A stretch of 64,000 nucleotides of DNA, taken from the NCBI RefSeq assembly GCF_000974425.1, contig NZ_CP010429.1, positions 3,844,001-3,908,000 of the forward strand, in the 5' to 3' direction. Position 1 is the first letter of the stretch; each line of letters opens with the position of its first letter. The translations under genes were made by a program, and so were the position numbers. The stretch is from Spirosoma radiotolerans (GTDB lineage Bacteria; Bacteroidota; Bacteroidia; Cytophagales; Spirosomataceae). Below, piece after piece: positions 24,883 through 34,005 of the stretch. The notes under the pieces were generated by a model that did no database searches, was not told where the DNA came from, and saw only the letters and a list, made by a program, of their open reading frames with translations.

Positions 24883-26517
24883 TTAATTATTACACGTCGG
24901 GGAATTTGCTTTGAGTATGTAATCCAGCGTGCGCTCAGAGCTTGCGTCTGTCATTGTAAACTCCACGCAGTACTCCCCTTCGTAATGAATACAAGCCTGG
25001 TATTTTGCATTCGGTTTCAATCCTTTCAGTACGCCTTTTCCGTTCACGAATGAAGCAGACCCTCCTGAGTAGGCTTTGCCAACTTCGCCATAAAATATAG
25101 TGACGGTTGGGTACACTTCGATATTATTTCCATTTTCGCATTTAGCCCGAACTGTAAAGCTGGCATCTACCCGTGCTGGAGGAGTGACATTCAGCGAAAT
25201 AGCGCCACACGGGTTGGTTGCTTTTGTGCTACTCATCACGTCGTTGTTCGACACAGGGTCAAGTATAGAAAATTCGTAATTCCCAGCAGGGACATCAAAC
25301 TCAAAAACACGATCAGCTGTATTATCCGAGCTGTTTCCGGAACTGACGACCACGCTGGAGCCACTTAGCCCCTGATCAAATTTCCGAAGCGTGTAGTTGA
25401 CGGAATACCCTTCGGGAAGCCCACGAACGGTATAGGTAACGCGACAGGTCGTAGACGTACGGGGAATGGTCAGAGCGTAATACGATAAGTGATTAATGGG
25501 CACATTGGCCATCAGATCGTTTCCTTTGCGCTCGGCCAAAACCTCTCGTTCGAAGGTCCAGACACCCGTAGTTTCGCTATAGCTGTACACTTCCAGCCTG
25601 TCGCCTTCTTTTACTGGCTGCCCCGTTGAGCTATTAAAGCGATTGGCCGGGATACTCATTTGAAGGGTAACTGGTTTACTGAATGCCGACACCGCTTGAT
25701 TCGTTGACTTTTTCATGTCAATGGCCACAAAACCAATCGGATCAAAAATACCCTTTATGTCGGTTCTGCCCTGAACATCCTTCGCTACTGGCGCATTCAA
25801 ACCACCCGGAAAAGCCTGCAAAGCTTCCTGACTCTGGCCTGAATAAGCGACAAGCGAGGTGGGTATCTTACCCGTTACAGGTTGCCCTTTACTGTCCTTA
25901 ACAACTGTACCGGCGGAAAAAAAGACGGACATAGCCATCGAAGCGACCGAAGCACTGGCCGGCGTAGTTACCTGAATCAGTTTATCGACCGTTAAGACGC
26001 CGGCAGCCGAAGCCGTTACCTCATCAACTTTAGCCGCCACCCCAGCTGGTGTTGCCATGATCTTTACCAAACGAATGATAAATGCGTCGTTTAGCGCTCG
26101 CTTTAGGGTCAGATTGACACCGGACGCAACATACCCAGCGGCATTGACTACGACTCTCAGTTCGGCAGGCGCTGTGGCGGTGGGTACCTCCCCTTTTAAA
26201 CCAATAAATAAATCGCCTTTCGGAGCCGTATAGGTTGTCAGGGCCTTACCATCAAACGTAACTGTACGACCGGCATCTTTACCCTGAATAGATACCTGAA
26301 TCGGAATGTCCAGGGGCATACCCGTTTTGGCATCAACCACCAGTCCTTGAACCTGAGCTTTAGCGGGTTGGTAATTCAGTTTAAAAACGACCCCCTTTAA
26401 CGGATCGATGTTCTTGATATCGGATATTTCCTGGCAGCCAACAGCTAACCCAACTGTAGTCAGGATAAATAGCGCTTTCAGGAATGACCATGAGGATGCA
26501 GATGCAAAATGATTCAT
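24883..26517 (-). CDS. large lipoprotein with carboxypeptidase-regulatory-like repeats, function unknown
   Basis: A 544-residue predicted lipoprotein: basic-poor N-terminus, hydrophobic stretch and lipobox ending VGC (Cys about 28). The part after it (about 50-150, KAQVQGLVVDAKTGMPLDI) reads like a carboxypeptidase-regulatory/SdrD-B-like beta domain. A Ser/Thr/Ala-rich middle follows, with several beta-sandwich stretches, and the C-terminal region has cysteines in CRVTY, NPCGAIS, ARCENG-like and CIHYEGEYC contexts. It is followed 17 nt upstream on the chromosome by a barrel protein gene on the same strand, so the two are probably one transcript and may form an outer-membrane pair. I do not recognise the family. 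Confidence 0.7.
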   Translation of the reverse strand: MNHFASASSWSFLKALFILTTVGLAVGCQEISDIKNIDPLKGVVFKLNYQPAKAQVQGLVVDAKTGMPLDIPIQVSIQGKDAGRTVTFDGKALTTYTAPKGDLFIGLKGEVPTATAPAELRVVVNAAGYVASGVNLTLKRALNDAFIIRLVKIMATPAGVAAKVDEVTASAAGVLTVDKLIQVTTPASASVASMAMSVFFSAGTVVKDSKGQPVTGKIPTSLVAYSGQSQEALQAFPGGLNAPVAKDVQGRTDIKGIFDPIGFVAIDMKKSTNQAVSAFSKPVTLQMSIPANRFNSSTGQPVKEGDRLEVYSYSETTGVWTFEREVLAERKGNDLMANVPINHLSYYALTIPRTSTTCRVTYTVRGLPEGYSVNYTLRKFDQGLSGSSVVVSSGNSSDNTADRVFEFDVPAGNYEFSILDPVSNNDVMSSTKATNPCGAISLNVTPPARVDASFTVRAKCENGNNIEVYPTVTIFYGEVGKAYSGGSASFVNGKGVLKGLKPNAKYQACIHYEGEYCVEFTMTDASSERTLDYILKANSPTCNN

Positions 26518-26534
26518 AACGCTAGATGATATAG

Positions 26535-27248
26535 TTACAGCTTATAGGAAAGACCGAAGTTGAGAATCGGGTAAAATTTAAGCGGCTTCAGGTTATCCTG
26601 AATGATGGGCCCCTGATCGGAGGAGGGCTCCAGAAGCCCAGTTGTTTTAAACGTAATTTGAGGAGACTGTTGATAGAAGAAACCCAGGTCGAACATGAAC
26701 TTCAGTCGACGACGGGTGTAGGGATTTCCAAAGCCTAGCCCTATGTAGGGTGCCACTTTAGTAAACGTAGCTTGCCCACTCAGTGTACCCACTTCGTCAA
26801 TGGTGAATGTCACGTCGTTCAGCTTAACATCTTTAGTGGGTTTGCCGAAAAAATCAATCTGGTTCAGATTGTAAAAAGCGCCCCCAGTTAGCCGAATGCC
26901 CGTTTGATCAAAAGGGTAATAATCGATTAAAGCGTTAACTGTCTGTAGCTTAATTTTATAGTTAAACCCAATTTGAAGCTCATCGGAATCCAGGCCACTG
27001 GTCAATGTACCTGAATAACGGAATACATTCGCACCCAGTCGGGCGGCAAACCGTCGGTTAATGGAATAGCCCACGGCCAATCCTCCACCAGTTGATCCTG
27101 CTGACGCCATAATGGCAAAGCCTGGTCGATAGGCGGGCAGATCGCGCGACGAAAAAAAAGCGTTTTCCGACGCTTTTTTGGACAGCTTAGCCTGAGCGTA
27201 AAGCGTAAACGGAAAACATAACGCGAAGGCGAAAAGAATTTGTTTCAT
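26535..27248 (-). CDS. outer-membrane beta-barrel protein
   Basis: A 237-residue protein with a signal peptide (MKQILFAFALCFPFTLYAQA) and alternating beta strands such as GGLAVGYSINRRFAARLGANVFRYSG, ending in the aromatic terminal strand FGLSYKL typical of outer-membrane barrels. The ATG at 27248 starts the signal peptide; a start at 27278 adds ten residues that do not fit. It is the first gene of a pair with the large lipoprotein. The upstream 27249-27476 is AT-rich with no exact promoter box recognised. Specific role unknown. Confidence 0.72.
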   Translation of the reverse strand: MKQILFAFALCFPFTLYAQAKLSKKASENAFFSSRDLPAYRPGFAIMASAGSTGGGLAVGYSINRRFAARLGANVFRYSGTLTSGLDSDELQIGFNYKIKLQTVNALIDYYPFDQTGIRLTGGAFYNLNQIDFFGKPTKDVKLNDVTFTIDEVGTLSGQATFTKVAPYIGLGFGNPYTRRRLKFMFDLGFFYQQSPQITFKTTGLLEPSSDQGPIIQDNLKPLKFYPILNFGLSYKL

Positions 27249-27476
27249 AACATTTGGGTTGAGTTGGCACAAGCACATAAGTATAAAATATCAATATTCT
27301 ATAAACAAATAATTATCTAAATTGTCTTTTAATTAATTTAAGATGTATTAGACGGTCATACATCACTTGCACCGTCGTATTCAACCCCTGTTGGCAGCAA
27401 AATGAACAGGCTGAGCAGGCCGATGAAAACAAATTTTGCTGATTGAACTAGCCGGTCTTCCGCAAGTCTAGCCCTA

Positions 27477-27781
27477 CTAGGCGGCCATGACGTATCTGTC
27501 GAGCCTGATGCTCAACCCAATGTAGATTTTAGGGAGGTTGGGGAAAAATTGCGGATCGTCGCCTTGGCCCTGTCGCACTCGGTTATAGTCTCCTGGTGCA
27601 CACAACGTGTTCGGGCAACGTCTGGCAGTCGAGTGCACCCATCCAGTGATCGAGGAACCAAAAGCTTGACCAGGGGCTGCGCTTTCATTCCAGATATCCA
27701 CTCGCACTTTCAGTTCTGAATTTCTTAACCCAGTATCGTTCCTCAGTTCTGGGTATACGAAGGTCTGGTTTCTGGCTAAAA
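27477..27781 (-). pseudogene. possible 3' remnant of a membrane or barrel gene
   Basis: Downstream of the MBOAT gene the minus strand keeps an open frame for about 100 codons to a TAG at 27477. It reads plausibly as protein (DIWNESAAPGQAFGSS, CPNTLCAPGDYNRV, then PNLPKIYIGLSIRLDR). The last part resembles a barrel's final beta strand. The only start codons for this frame lie inside the MBOAT gene in another frame, so no complete gene is possible. It may be a 5'-truncated leftover. Could also be chance. Confidence 0.3.
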
Positions 27782-29311
27782 TTAGAACTGAAAATAAATG
27801 AACTGATTCGAGGAGAAAACGCCGAAGAGATACGTAACGAATGTGATCAATACAAACAAAGCCGCAAAGCGAACGGTGCTGCGGGTTGGAATGGTGAGAT
27901 AAAACTGCTCTTTCAGCAACAGAAATACAATCAGAAAAACACTGAACCACATCTCGGTTGTATTCATTGGGCTGTCGAGGTGATCGCTGAACGATAACGT
28001 TGGAATTCGTTTCAGGATCAGGAAGGCGTCACTCAGGCTACGGGCGCGGAAAAACACCCAGGTCAGCATGATGAGCACGAACGTGAGCAGCGTGTTGACG
28101 ACCACCCGAATTGGCGAATGTGATTTGGGCTCACTGGCAGGCGAGTGGATCTGTTTAGCCGGTGTGGTAATGAAACCTAGTCGAGCCAATGCTTTATCGC
28201 GAATGACAGCCATAATCTGGTACAGGCCATTCAATCCTCCCCAGATAACATAGGTCCAGTTTGGGCCGTGCCAAAGGCCGCTGGCCAGAAAAACGATTAG
28301 CATATTGAGGTACTGCCGAAACTCCCCTTTTCGGTTACCACCCAGTGGAATGTATAAATAATCGCGGAACCAGGTCGAGAGCGAAATGTGCCAGCGTCGC
28401 CAGAATTCCGAGATAGACTGGGCAATGTAGGGTGTTCGAAAGTTTTCCATGAGCGTAAAGCCCATGACCCGGGCAGCGCCAATGGCGACATCGGAATAGC
28501 CCGAAAAGTCGCAGTAGATCTGGAAGGTGTAGAAAAACGTAGCGGCCAGTAACGTCAGGCCGTTTTGCTGAGCAGGGTCGGCATAGGCATGATCAACGAG
28601 CATCGCCAGCCGGTCGGCAATGACTAGTTTCTTGAACAAGCCAAATGCCATCTGCATCAGGCCCGCTTTGACGTTCTCTTTATCGTACTTAAAATAGTCG
28701 TGAAACTGCCAGAGCACATTTTGCGGTCGTTCAATTGGGCCGGCCACCAGCTGCGGGTAAAACATGACGTAGAGCGCATAAATACCGAAATGCCGCTCCG
28801 CCTTCTGGTTACCCCGATAGACCTCAATCGTATAGCTCATGGCTTGAAACGTATGGAACGAAAGGCCAATAGGCAGAATACTCATGTTGTCTTTATACGA
28901 CGAGATACCACTTTGCCCGAACACGTGCAGCACCTTGACAAAAACTCGATTTACCAGTTCCGTAACGGATTCGGCCACACCGGGCATACTCAGCTTTTCA
29001 AACAACAAGGACAGGTTTTCGGCAAAGAAGCCAAGGTATTTAAAAAAGGCCAGGATACCCAGGTTCGAAATAAGCGATAGGATGAGCAACCATCGTCGGG
29101 ATTTGCCACTTGTTTTTTCGATCCAGATTCCAGCAATGTAATCGATGACAATGGTTAAGAGCAGGATAAGAATGTACGCTGGCTGGAAAACCATGTAGAA
29201 ATAGCAGCTGGCTATCAATAACAGTATCCACCGCCCCTGCCATTTCAGACTGAAATAGCTAAGCGTAACGACAATAAAGAATAGTAAAAATTGTAGTGAA
29301 TTAAATAGCAT
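27782..29311 (-). CDS. MBOAT-family O-acyltransferase (AlgI-like)
   Basis: A 509-residue polytopic inner-membrane enzyme of the AlgI/DltB type, which moves acyl groups across the membrane for transfer to extracellular polysaccharide. Typical motifs: LPIGLSFHTFQAMSYTIEV, LVAGPIERP, FWRRWHISLSTWFRDYLY and the catalytic His in ASGLWHGPNW. The usual SGNH/AlgJ-type partner is not adjacent. It lies downstream of a GT2 gene on the same strand, with a 70-nt gap filled by an inverted repeat, in a block of envelope-glycan genes. Acceptor polymer is unknown. Confidence 0.9.
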   Translation of the reverse strand: MLFNSLQFLLFFIVVTLSYFSLKWQGRWILLLIASCYFYMVFQPAYILILLLTIVIDYIAGIWIEKTSGKSRRWLLILSLISNLGILAFFKYLGFFAENLSLLFEKLSMPGVAESVTELVNRVFVKVLHVFGQSGISSYKDNMSILPIGLSFHTFQAMSYTIEVYRGNQKAERHFGIYALYVMFYPQLVAGPIERPQNVLWQFHDYFKYDKENVKAGLMQMAFGLFKKLVIADRLAMLVDHAYADPAQQNGLTLLAATFFYTFQIYCDFSGYSDVAIGAARVMGFTLMENFRTPYIAQSISEFWRRWHISLSTWFRDYLYIPLGGNRKGEFRQYLNMLIVFLASGLWHGPNWTYVIWGGLNGLYQIMAVIRDKALARLGFITTPAKQIHSPASEPKSHSPIRVVVNTLLTFVLIMLTWVFFRARSLSDAFLILKRIPTLSFSDHLDSPMNTTEMWFSVFLIVFLLLKEQFYLTIPTRSTVRFAALFVLITFVTYLFGVFSSNQFIYFQF

Positions 29312-29322
29312 CGTTCAGTCAT

Positions 29323-29376
29323 TCAGGGTGTATGGTTGACGGCTGGCAGCAGTCCATCGTCAACCATAAACCCTGA
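29323..29376. repeat. 19-bp-arm inverted repeat between GT2 and MBOAT genes
   Basis: The 19-base arm at 29323-29341 pairs with 29358-29376 with a single mismatch around a 16-base loop. It fills the 70-nt gap between two co-directional genes and ends 11 nt before the MBOAT start codon. Confidence 0.85.
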
Positions 29377-29381
29377 ACTTG

Positions 29382-30356
29382 TTAATATACCTTCTCGACC
29401 TTTTCGACAAAATCGCCAAATTGCCGCGCCGGAATAAATTGGGGCTGCGTTCGATAGGACAGCACCATAAAAACGAGTAGTAGCGAAATCAGGAAAGCCT
29501 GCAGGATAACGATCAGGAATGAAAAAACCAGGTAGGTGGCCCATCCCGGCACAGCCGTATCGGTAAACAAACGCAGGGATACGACCACACCAATGCCGAA
29601 CACCGACGCGGCCACCATCATTACGCAAAATAAAGTGAGCCGCACGGCGGTCGTATCCATCAGTACCGATACGGCACTCAGCCCATGTAACACCAGCGAC
29701 ACAAAGTTCATTTTGGACTCTCCGGCCAGTCGGCGGCCACGCTCCAGAGGCACTGCTGTGTAGGGCAATCGAGACCGGATCACGCCACCAGGGTAATTAT
29801 TCCATATTTCTGACACATACGCCAGTTTACGTAACTGCTTGGCGGGTACAAGACTAAAATTCCCAAAGGTGATCACCTTACCCGTCAATAGGCGAAAGAC
29901 ACTTTTATACACCTCATAGAATAGACGGAATATAAAACTTTCATGCCGTTTGGCACGATGCGCAAACACAACGCGGGACGGATTGGCAGCACCGGTTTGT
30001 AACAACAGCGGAATATCTTCGGGTCTGTCTTCGCCATCGGCATCCATCACAATAGTCGGATACTGATCGGGTAAAGAGGCCAGGTAGGATAAACCTAGGG
30101 CTATGGCTTTCTGGTGACCGACATTCCGGAAAAGGCGCAGCACCGATAACGACTGTCCGATGCCGGTAGGTAACGTATCGAAGTTGATTGACGAGCAGTC
30201 ATCGACGATCAAAAAAGTCAGTCGGTCTGTTAGCGATGCTCCATTTACGTCCCGAATACGTTCCAGTAATAGCCCCAGCGCCTGCCAGTCATTAAATAAA
30301 GGAATGACGATATTGATACGGTCAGGATAGGCGGTTAAGGTATTATCTAAGGCCAT
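29382..30356 (-). CDS. GT2 glycosyltransferase with C-terminal membrane helices
   Basis: A 324-residue family 2 glycosyltransferase. The GT-A fold begins with INIVIPLFNDW, shows the first aspartates in FLIVDDCSS, the NVGHQKAIALG helix and a DADGEDRP metal-binding motif near 122. Two membrane helices follow at about 230-255 and 267-300. This layout is that of enzymes acting on polyprenyl-phosphate carriers (GtrB/DPM1-like). It is followed by the MBOAT gene and preceded by another GT2 gene, so it belongs to the glycan block. Sugar and acceptor are unknown. Confidence 0.88.
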   Translation of the reverse strand: MALDNTLTAYPDRINIVIPLFNDWQALGLLLERIRDVNGASLTDRLTFLIVDDCSSINFDTLPTGIGQSLSVLRLFRNVGHQKAIALGLSYLASLPDQYPTIVMDADGEDRPEDIPLLLQTGAANPSRVVFAHRAKRHESFIFRLFYEVYKSVFRLLTGKVITFGNFSLVPAKQLRKLAYVSEIWNNYPGGVIRSRLPYTAVPLERGRRLAGESKMNFVSLVLHGLSAVSVLMDTTAVRLTLFCVMMVAASVFGIGVVVSLRLFTDTAVPGWATYLVFSFLIVILQAFLISLLLVFMVLSYRTQPQFIPARQFGDFVEKVEKVY

Positions 30357-30401
30357 CGTAGTTCTTTATAAGAAGAAAAAGTTTGTTGAGCGTGTATTCA
30401 T

Positions 30402-31388
30402 TTAAGCAGTCGTTGTAAGGTCTGGATTTCGTATAGTTGGCAAAGGCTGACGCTGCTGGTGTCGGATAATCTCCCGAACGACATACAACGGACGCCCTTT
30501 GGCCTGAAAAAAAATGCGCAATACATATTCACCAATCAAACCCAGCGCGATTAGCTGTACCCCACTAAATAAAACAATAACGAACAGCAACGCCGTAAAG
30601 CCCTGGGGCACGTCATGGTAAATAAACCGTTTTATCAGCGTCTGAATCAGGTAAATCACTGCAACCCCAATCGTGAACATGCCCATTCGGGTGATCAGCT
30701 TCACAGGGTATTCGCTAAAGTTAAAGATGCCGTTGTACGCCAGGCGTTGCAGCATACTGAATGAGTATTTCGACTCGCCCTCCAGCCGGGCGTCACGCTC
30801 ATATTCAACGCCGATCTGGCGAAACCCAATCCAGCTCCGCATCCCCCGGATAAACCGGCTCTCTTCGGGCATTTGTTTGAGTACATCGGCAACCCGGCGG
30901 CTAATGAGCGAGAAATCACCACTATCCAACGGCAAGTCGACATACGAAATTGACCGCATCAGCCGATAAAACAGGGAGTAAGCTGTTCGTTTGAACCAGT
31001 TTTCTTTTCGCTTCTTCCGAATGGCATATACGACATCGTACCCTTCCTGGTATTTCTGATAAAACTCCGTCAGCAATTCGGGCGGGTCCTGCAAATCGCC
31101 ATCGATGATAAATAGCGCTTCTGTGCCGCTAGCCGAGGCTATACCCGCCGTGAGCGCAATCTGATGCCCGTAATTACGGGACAAGAATACGCATTGATAG
31201 CGACTGTCGGTGAGGGCCAGCTGCTGCATCAGCACGGCCGTCGTATCGCGGCTCCCATCATCAACCAATACAACTTCAATGTGCAGGGGCGACGCATCCA
31301 TTACGGCATTCAGCCGAGCGACAAGACGCGGTAACGATTCCGTTTCGTTGTATAATGGAGCGACAATAGAAATCTGTGGATTCGGCAA
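30402..31388 (-). CDS. GtrB/ArnC-like polyprenyl-phosphate glycosyltransferase (GT2)
   Basis: A 328-residue GT2 enzyme of the GtrB/ArnC/DPM1 type: SIVAPLYNETESLPRLV, VVLVDDGSRD, SRNYGHQIALTAG, the DxD-type IDGDLQDPPELL and the juxtamembrane DARLEGESKYSFSMLQRLA, then two C-terminal helices (about 231-255 and 265-290). Such enzymes load a sugar onto undecaprenyl phosphate on the cytoplasmic face. The sugar is then flipped and used by a GT-C enzyme. The next gene on the same strand encodes a polytopic protein that could fill that role. Confidence 0.9.
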   Translation of the reverse strand: MPNPQISIVAPLYNETESLPRLVARLNAVMDASPLHIEVVLVDDGSRDTTAVLMQQLALTDSRYQCVFLSRNYGHQIALTAGIASASGTEALFIIDGDLQDPPELLTEFYQKYQEGYDVVYAIRKKRKENWFKRTAYSLFYRLMRSISYVDLPLDSGDFSLISRRVADVLKQMPEESRFIRGMRSWIGFRQIGVEYERDARLEGESKYSFSMLQRLAYNGIFNFSEYPVKLITRMGMFTIGVAVIYLIQTLIKRFIYHDVPQGFTALLFVIVLFSGVQLIALGLIGEYVLRIFFQAKGRPLYVVREIIRHQQRQPLPTIRNPDLTTTA

Positions 31389-31466
31389 AACAATGAAGAT
31401 TGAGTCAGTACAGACTTGACAAAAGTAAACTTTTTGACGTTGCAGATCGTGAATGCCGTTCTTTTC

Positions 31467-33191
31467 TTAAGGAACGGCCACCGTCTGACAACTAAACTGC
31501 ACCGGGCGATTCGACTCCGACGGCGTTAATACACCCACTTTATAGCGACCCGGTTCCAGCATAATATTAATGATTTCGGCCTTTACCGACGTGACAGGCC
31601 TATTTAGCCAGAAGTTCCGCAACGTGAAGGGTATCTCCGACGCGTACAGGAGCGTGCGCTTGTCAGACTGAACCAGGATAGCCGCCTGCCCCAGGGCGTT
31701 TTTATAGGCTAGAGGCTCCGTTTGGGCCACGTAACTGTATCCGCCCCCCTGCACCTGCATGGTCAGGCAGGAATCGTTCGGTGTACTCGTTGTTGCTGTC
31801 AGAAGTGACTCAACCGGCGTAACATAACTGGTTGGGTAGTGATAGATTCCCCGTTTGGCCGATTCGCGCATGACCGAGCGGGCCATATTGGCAAACGGTG
31901 TTCCCCAGGTGGCACCGAGCCCGATGTCGTTGTGCTTCTGATTCATGGCGCTGGTCAGCAGCATCTGTTTCCGGTAGGCTGCCTTAGGCCAATAGATGCC
32001 ATAGGCGAATACCCAAATCAGGATGCTCACCAATGCACCCACCTTCAGACACCGTTGCTGCGCCCGCCAATTCAGGCATTCACTCAGCACGTTAAGGTAG
32101 ATCAATGTAGCCATCACCGCCGGATAGATCATGTAATTACTAACCACCATCACCTCATACCCGTAGCGAAGACGAAGCAGAGCAATAATCGCGACATTCC
32201 CGAACAGGAAGACATACCCACCGATAAAGAATAGCCGCCGTTTTTGGCGCTCATCGTCAGGTTTCTCGCTGGAAGCGGGCAAAAACCCACGTACCATTCG
32301 ATACACCAGGCTTAAAACCAGTGCCGCCAGCACTATGCCCGCCAGCGTGGGTGGTGCATAGCGCCAGCTCCCCTGAACGGTCGGAATCAGATCGAACATA
32401 GCGCCCGTAAACGTGAAAAAGGCACCGATGGCCTGCACGGGGTGCGAAAGGCTGTAGCCTAAACTGTCGCTGGTCCGGCCAGCACTCTGAAAATTGTAGA
32501 AATAGAGCCAGATAGCGATCACGCTCCCAGCAACCCACCCGCCCAGCCGATACCAATTTCGGCTCAGGGCCAGAATAATCCCTCCGGCAATCAGGCCCAT
32601 CAGGCCATTACTCATAGAGAGCGCAGCCAATATCTGCAAAGTAATCGCGAGCGCAAAGTTGCTGCGTCCCGACTGGGTAAGCATATACTGTGAAGACAGC
32701 GTCAGGCAAATGACAACGGAGTGCTGCAAACCCGGGATGGACCACAGGCTCGTCAGGTAGTACTCGGGCTGCAGCAGCAGGAAGGGCACCGGCAAAAAAG
32801 CCAGCCAGGGCAACTGCATAGACCGGAATAGCCGGGCAAGTAATACAAGCGTACCGAGTATAAACAACAACGCAATCAGGATGAGCCACCGAAAATTGAC
32901 CTCACCCGTCAGGTAATACATAGCCAGCGTAATCAATTTGGCGATCACGATCCGGTGTTCGTTGTTGGGGACCAGAACGTTATAAATTTTTTCGGAGAGC
33001 GTCGTGGCATCCGTATACGCCAGCGTAAACCCCAGAAACGCATCGATATCGTCGAACCAGGGGACATTCACCGCATACGTAAATACGAACAGGATAAAGC
33101 AACCAACTGGCAAGGCTATCAATACAGGGGCAAGGCTTTGTAGCCGAGAAACAAGGCGGCCCTGGGCTGGTACGGCAATAACAGTAGACAT
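31467..33191 (-). CDS. polytopic membrane protein, possible GT-C-type glycosyltransferase
   Basis: A 574-residue protein with about ten to twelve membrane helices and a final periplasmic domain of about 150 residues. The first periplasmic loop contains FDDIDAFLGFTLA, an acidic pair after the first helix as in GT-C enzymes, followed by NNEHRIVIAKLI. The layout and the GtrB-like and DPM1-like GT2 genes on both sides suggest a GtrC/ArnT-like enzyme that transfers lipid-linked sugar to an envelope polymer. I do not recognise the exact family, so this is inference from topology and context. Confidence 0.65.
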   Translation of the reverse strand: MSTVIAVPAQGRLVSRLQSLAPVLIALPVGCFILFVFTYAVNVPWFDDIDAFLGFTLAYTDATTLSEKIYNVLVPNNEHRIVIAKLITLAMYYLTGEVNFRWLILIALLFILGTLVLLARLFRSMQLPWLAFLPVPFLLLQPEYYLTSLWSIPGLQHSVVICLTLSSQYMLTQSGRSNFALAITLQILAALSMSNGLMGLIAGGIILALSRNWYRLGGWVAGSVIAIWLYFYNFQSAGRTSDSLGYSLSHPVQAIGAFFTFTGAMFDLIPTVQGSWRYAPPTLAGIVLAALVLSLVYRMVRGFLPASSEKPDDERQKRRLFFIGGYVFLFGNVAIIALLRLRYGYEVMVVSNYMIYPAVMATLIYLNVLSECLNWRAQQRCLKVGALVSILIWVFAYGIYWPKAAYRKQMLLTSAMNQKHNDIGLGATWGTPFANMARSVMRESAKRGIYHYPTSYVTPVESLLTATTSTPNDSCLTMQVQGGGYSYVAQTEPLAYKNALGQAAILVQSDKRTLLYASEIPFTLRNFWLNRPVTSVKAEIINIMLEPGRYKVGVLTPSESNRPVQFSCQTVAVP

Positions 33192-33267
33192 AATGCAGAA
33201 CTTAATTTTTCAGATTCATTCTTAGAAGCACCACGCTTGGCGCTACCAGAGGTTGATTACCAGCCGA

Positions 33268-34005
33268 TTATACATTTCTGTATTTTTGCTGAATCCGGTA
33301 TAGCTCATACCACATTCTAAACACATACCCCGAGCTGATGCGTGAATCACTTTGCTCGATCCACTGCCGCAGGGGTTGCTCCGCAAGGTGACTGAGTACA
33401 GCCGGCCGACCATAGTGCTGGGTAAGCCGGGCCAGTAATTCGACATCAAATAGCCAGGGACTAATGAACGGTTCCTGAAACAGCTTCACGACGATACCCG
33501 ACCGGAATAGTTTGGCACCACACTGCGAATCGTAAACGGGCAATTTCAGAATCGTACTGATGACGGTAGCAATGATTCGACCCACATAATGCCGAAACGC
33601 ATCCCGCCGAATATCGACGCCCAGGAACTTAATGCGCGAGCCCATGACCAGATCAAGCGCCGTGTTGGCATCCAGGACGGCGGTCAAATCAGCAATGGCC
33701 GTGAGCGGGGTGGCCAGGTCGGCATCCAGAAAACCGAGGTAATCGAAGGATTTATCGGCACAATGCAGCATGCCCGCCCGCACGGCACCCGATTTACCCT
33801 GATTCCGGGGTAAAATTAAAGCACTGATGCGATTCGGGTACTGCGCCTGCATCCCTTCCAGTACCGCTTTGGTCCCATCGGTGCTACCGTCGTCTACAAA
33901 ACAGAAATTCACGTTTGTACCCTGTTGCATAAACGCTAGAAATACCTCGGTCCGAAGGCGGGTAGCCTCGTTGTAACAGGGAATAATGATGCAGGCAGAC
34001 GACAT
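33268..34005 (-). CDS. DPM1/Alg5-like GT2 glycosyltransferase
   Basis: A 245-residue soluble-looking GT2 enzyme: CIIIPCYNEATRL, FCFVDDGSTDGT, PRNQGKSGAVRAGM, LDADLATPL and the conserved VYDSQCGAKLFR. These match the dolichyl-phosphate-glucose/mannose synthase branch. Its ATG (34005) directly follows the stop of the upstream polytopic gene, so the two are translationally coupled. It probably makes the lipid-linked sugar used by one of the adjacent membrane proteins. Confidence 0.88.
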   Translation of the reverse strand: MSSACIIIPCYNEATRLRTEVFLAFMQQGTNVNFCFVDDGSTDGTKAVLEGMQAQYPNRISALILPRNQGKSGAVRAGMLHCADKSFDYLGFLDADLATPLTAIADLTAVLDANTALDLVMGSRIKFLGVDIRRDAFRHYVGRIIATVISTILKLPVYDSQCGAKLFRSGIVVKLFQEPFISPWLFDVELLARLTQHYGRPAVLSHLAEQPLRQWIEQSDSRISSGYVFRMWYELYRIQQKYRNV

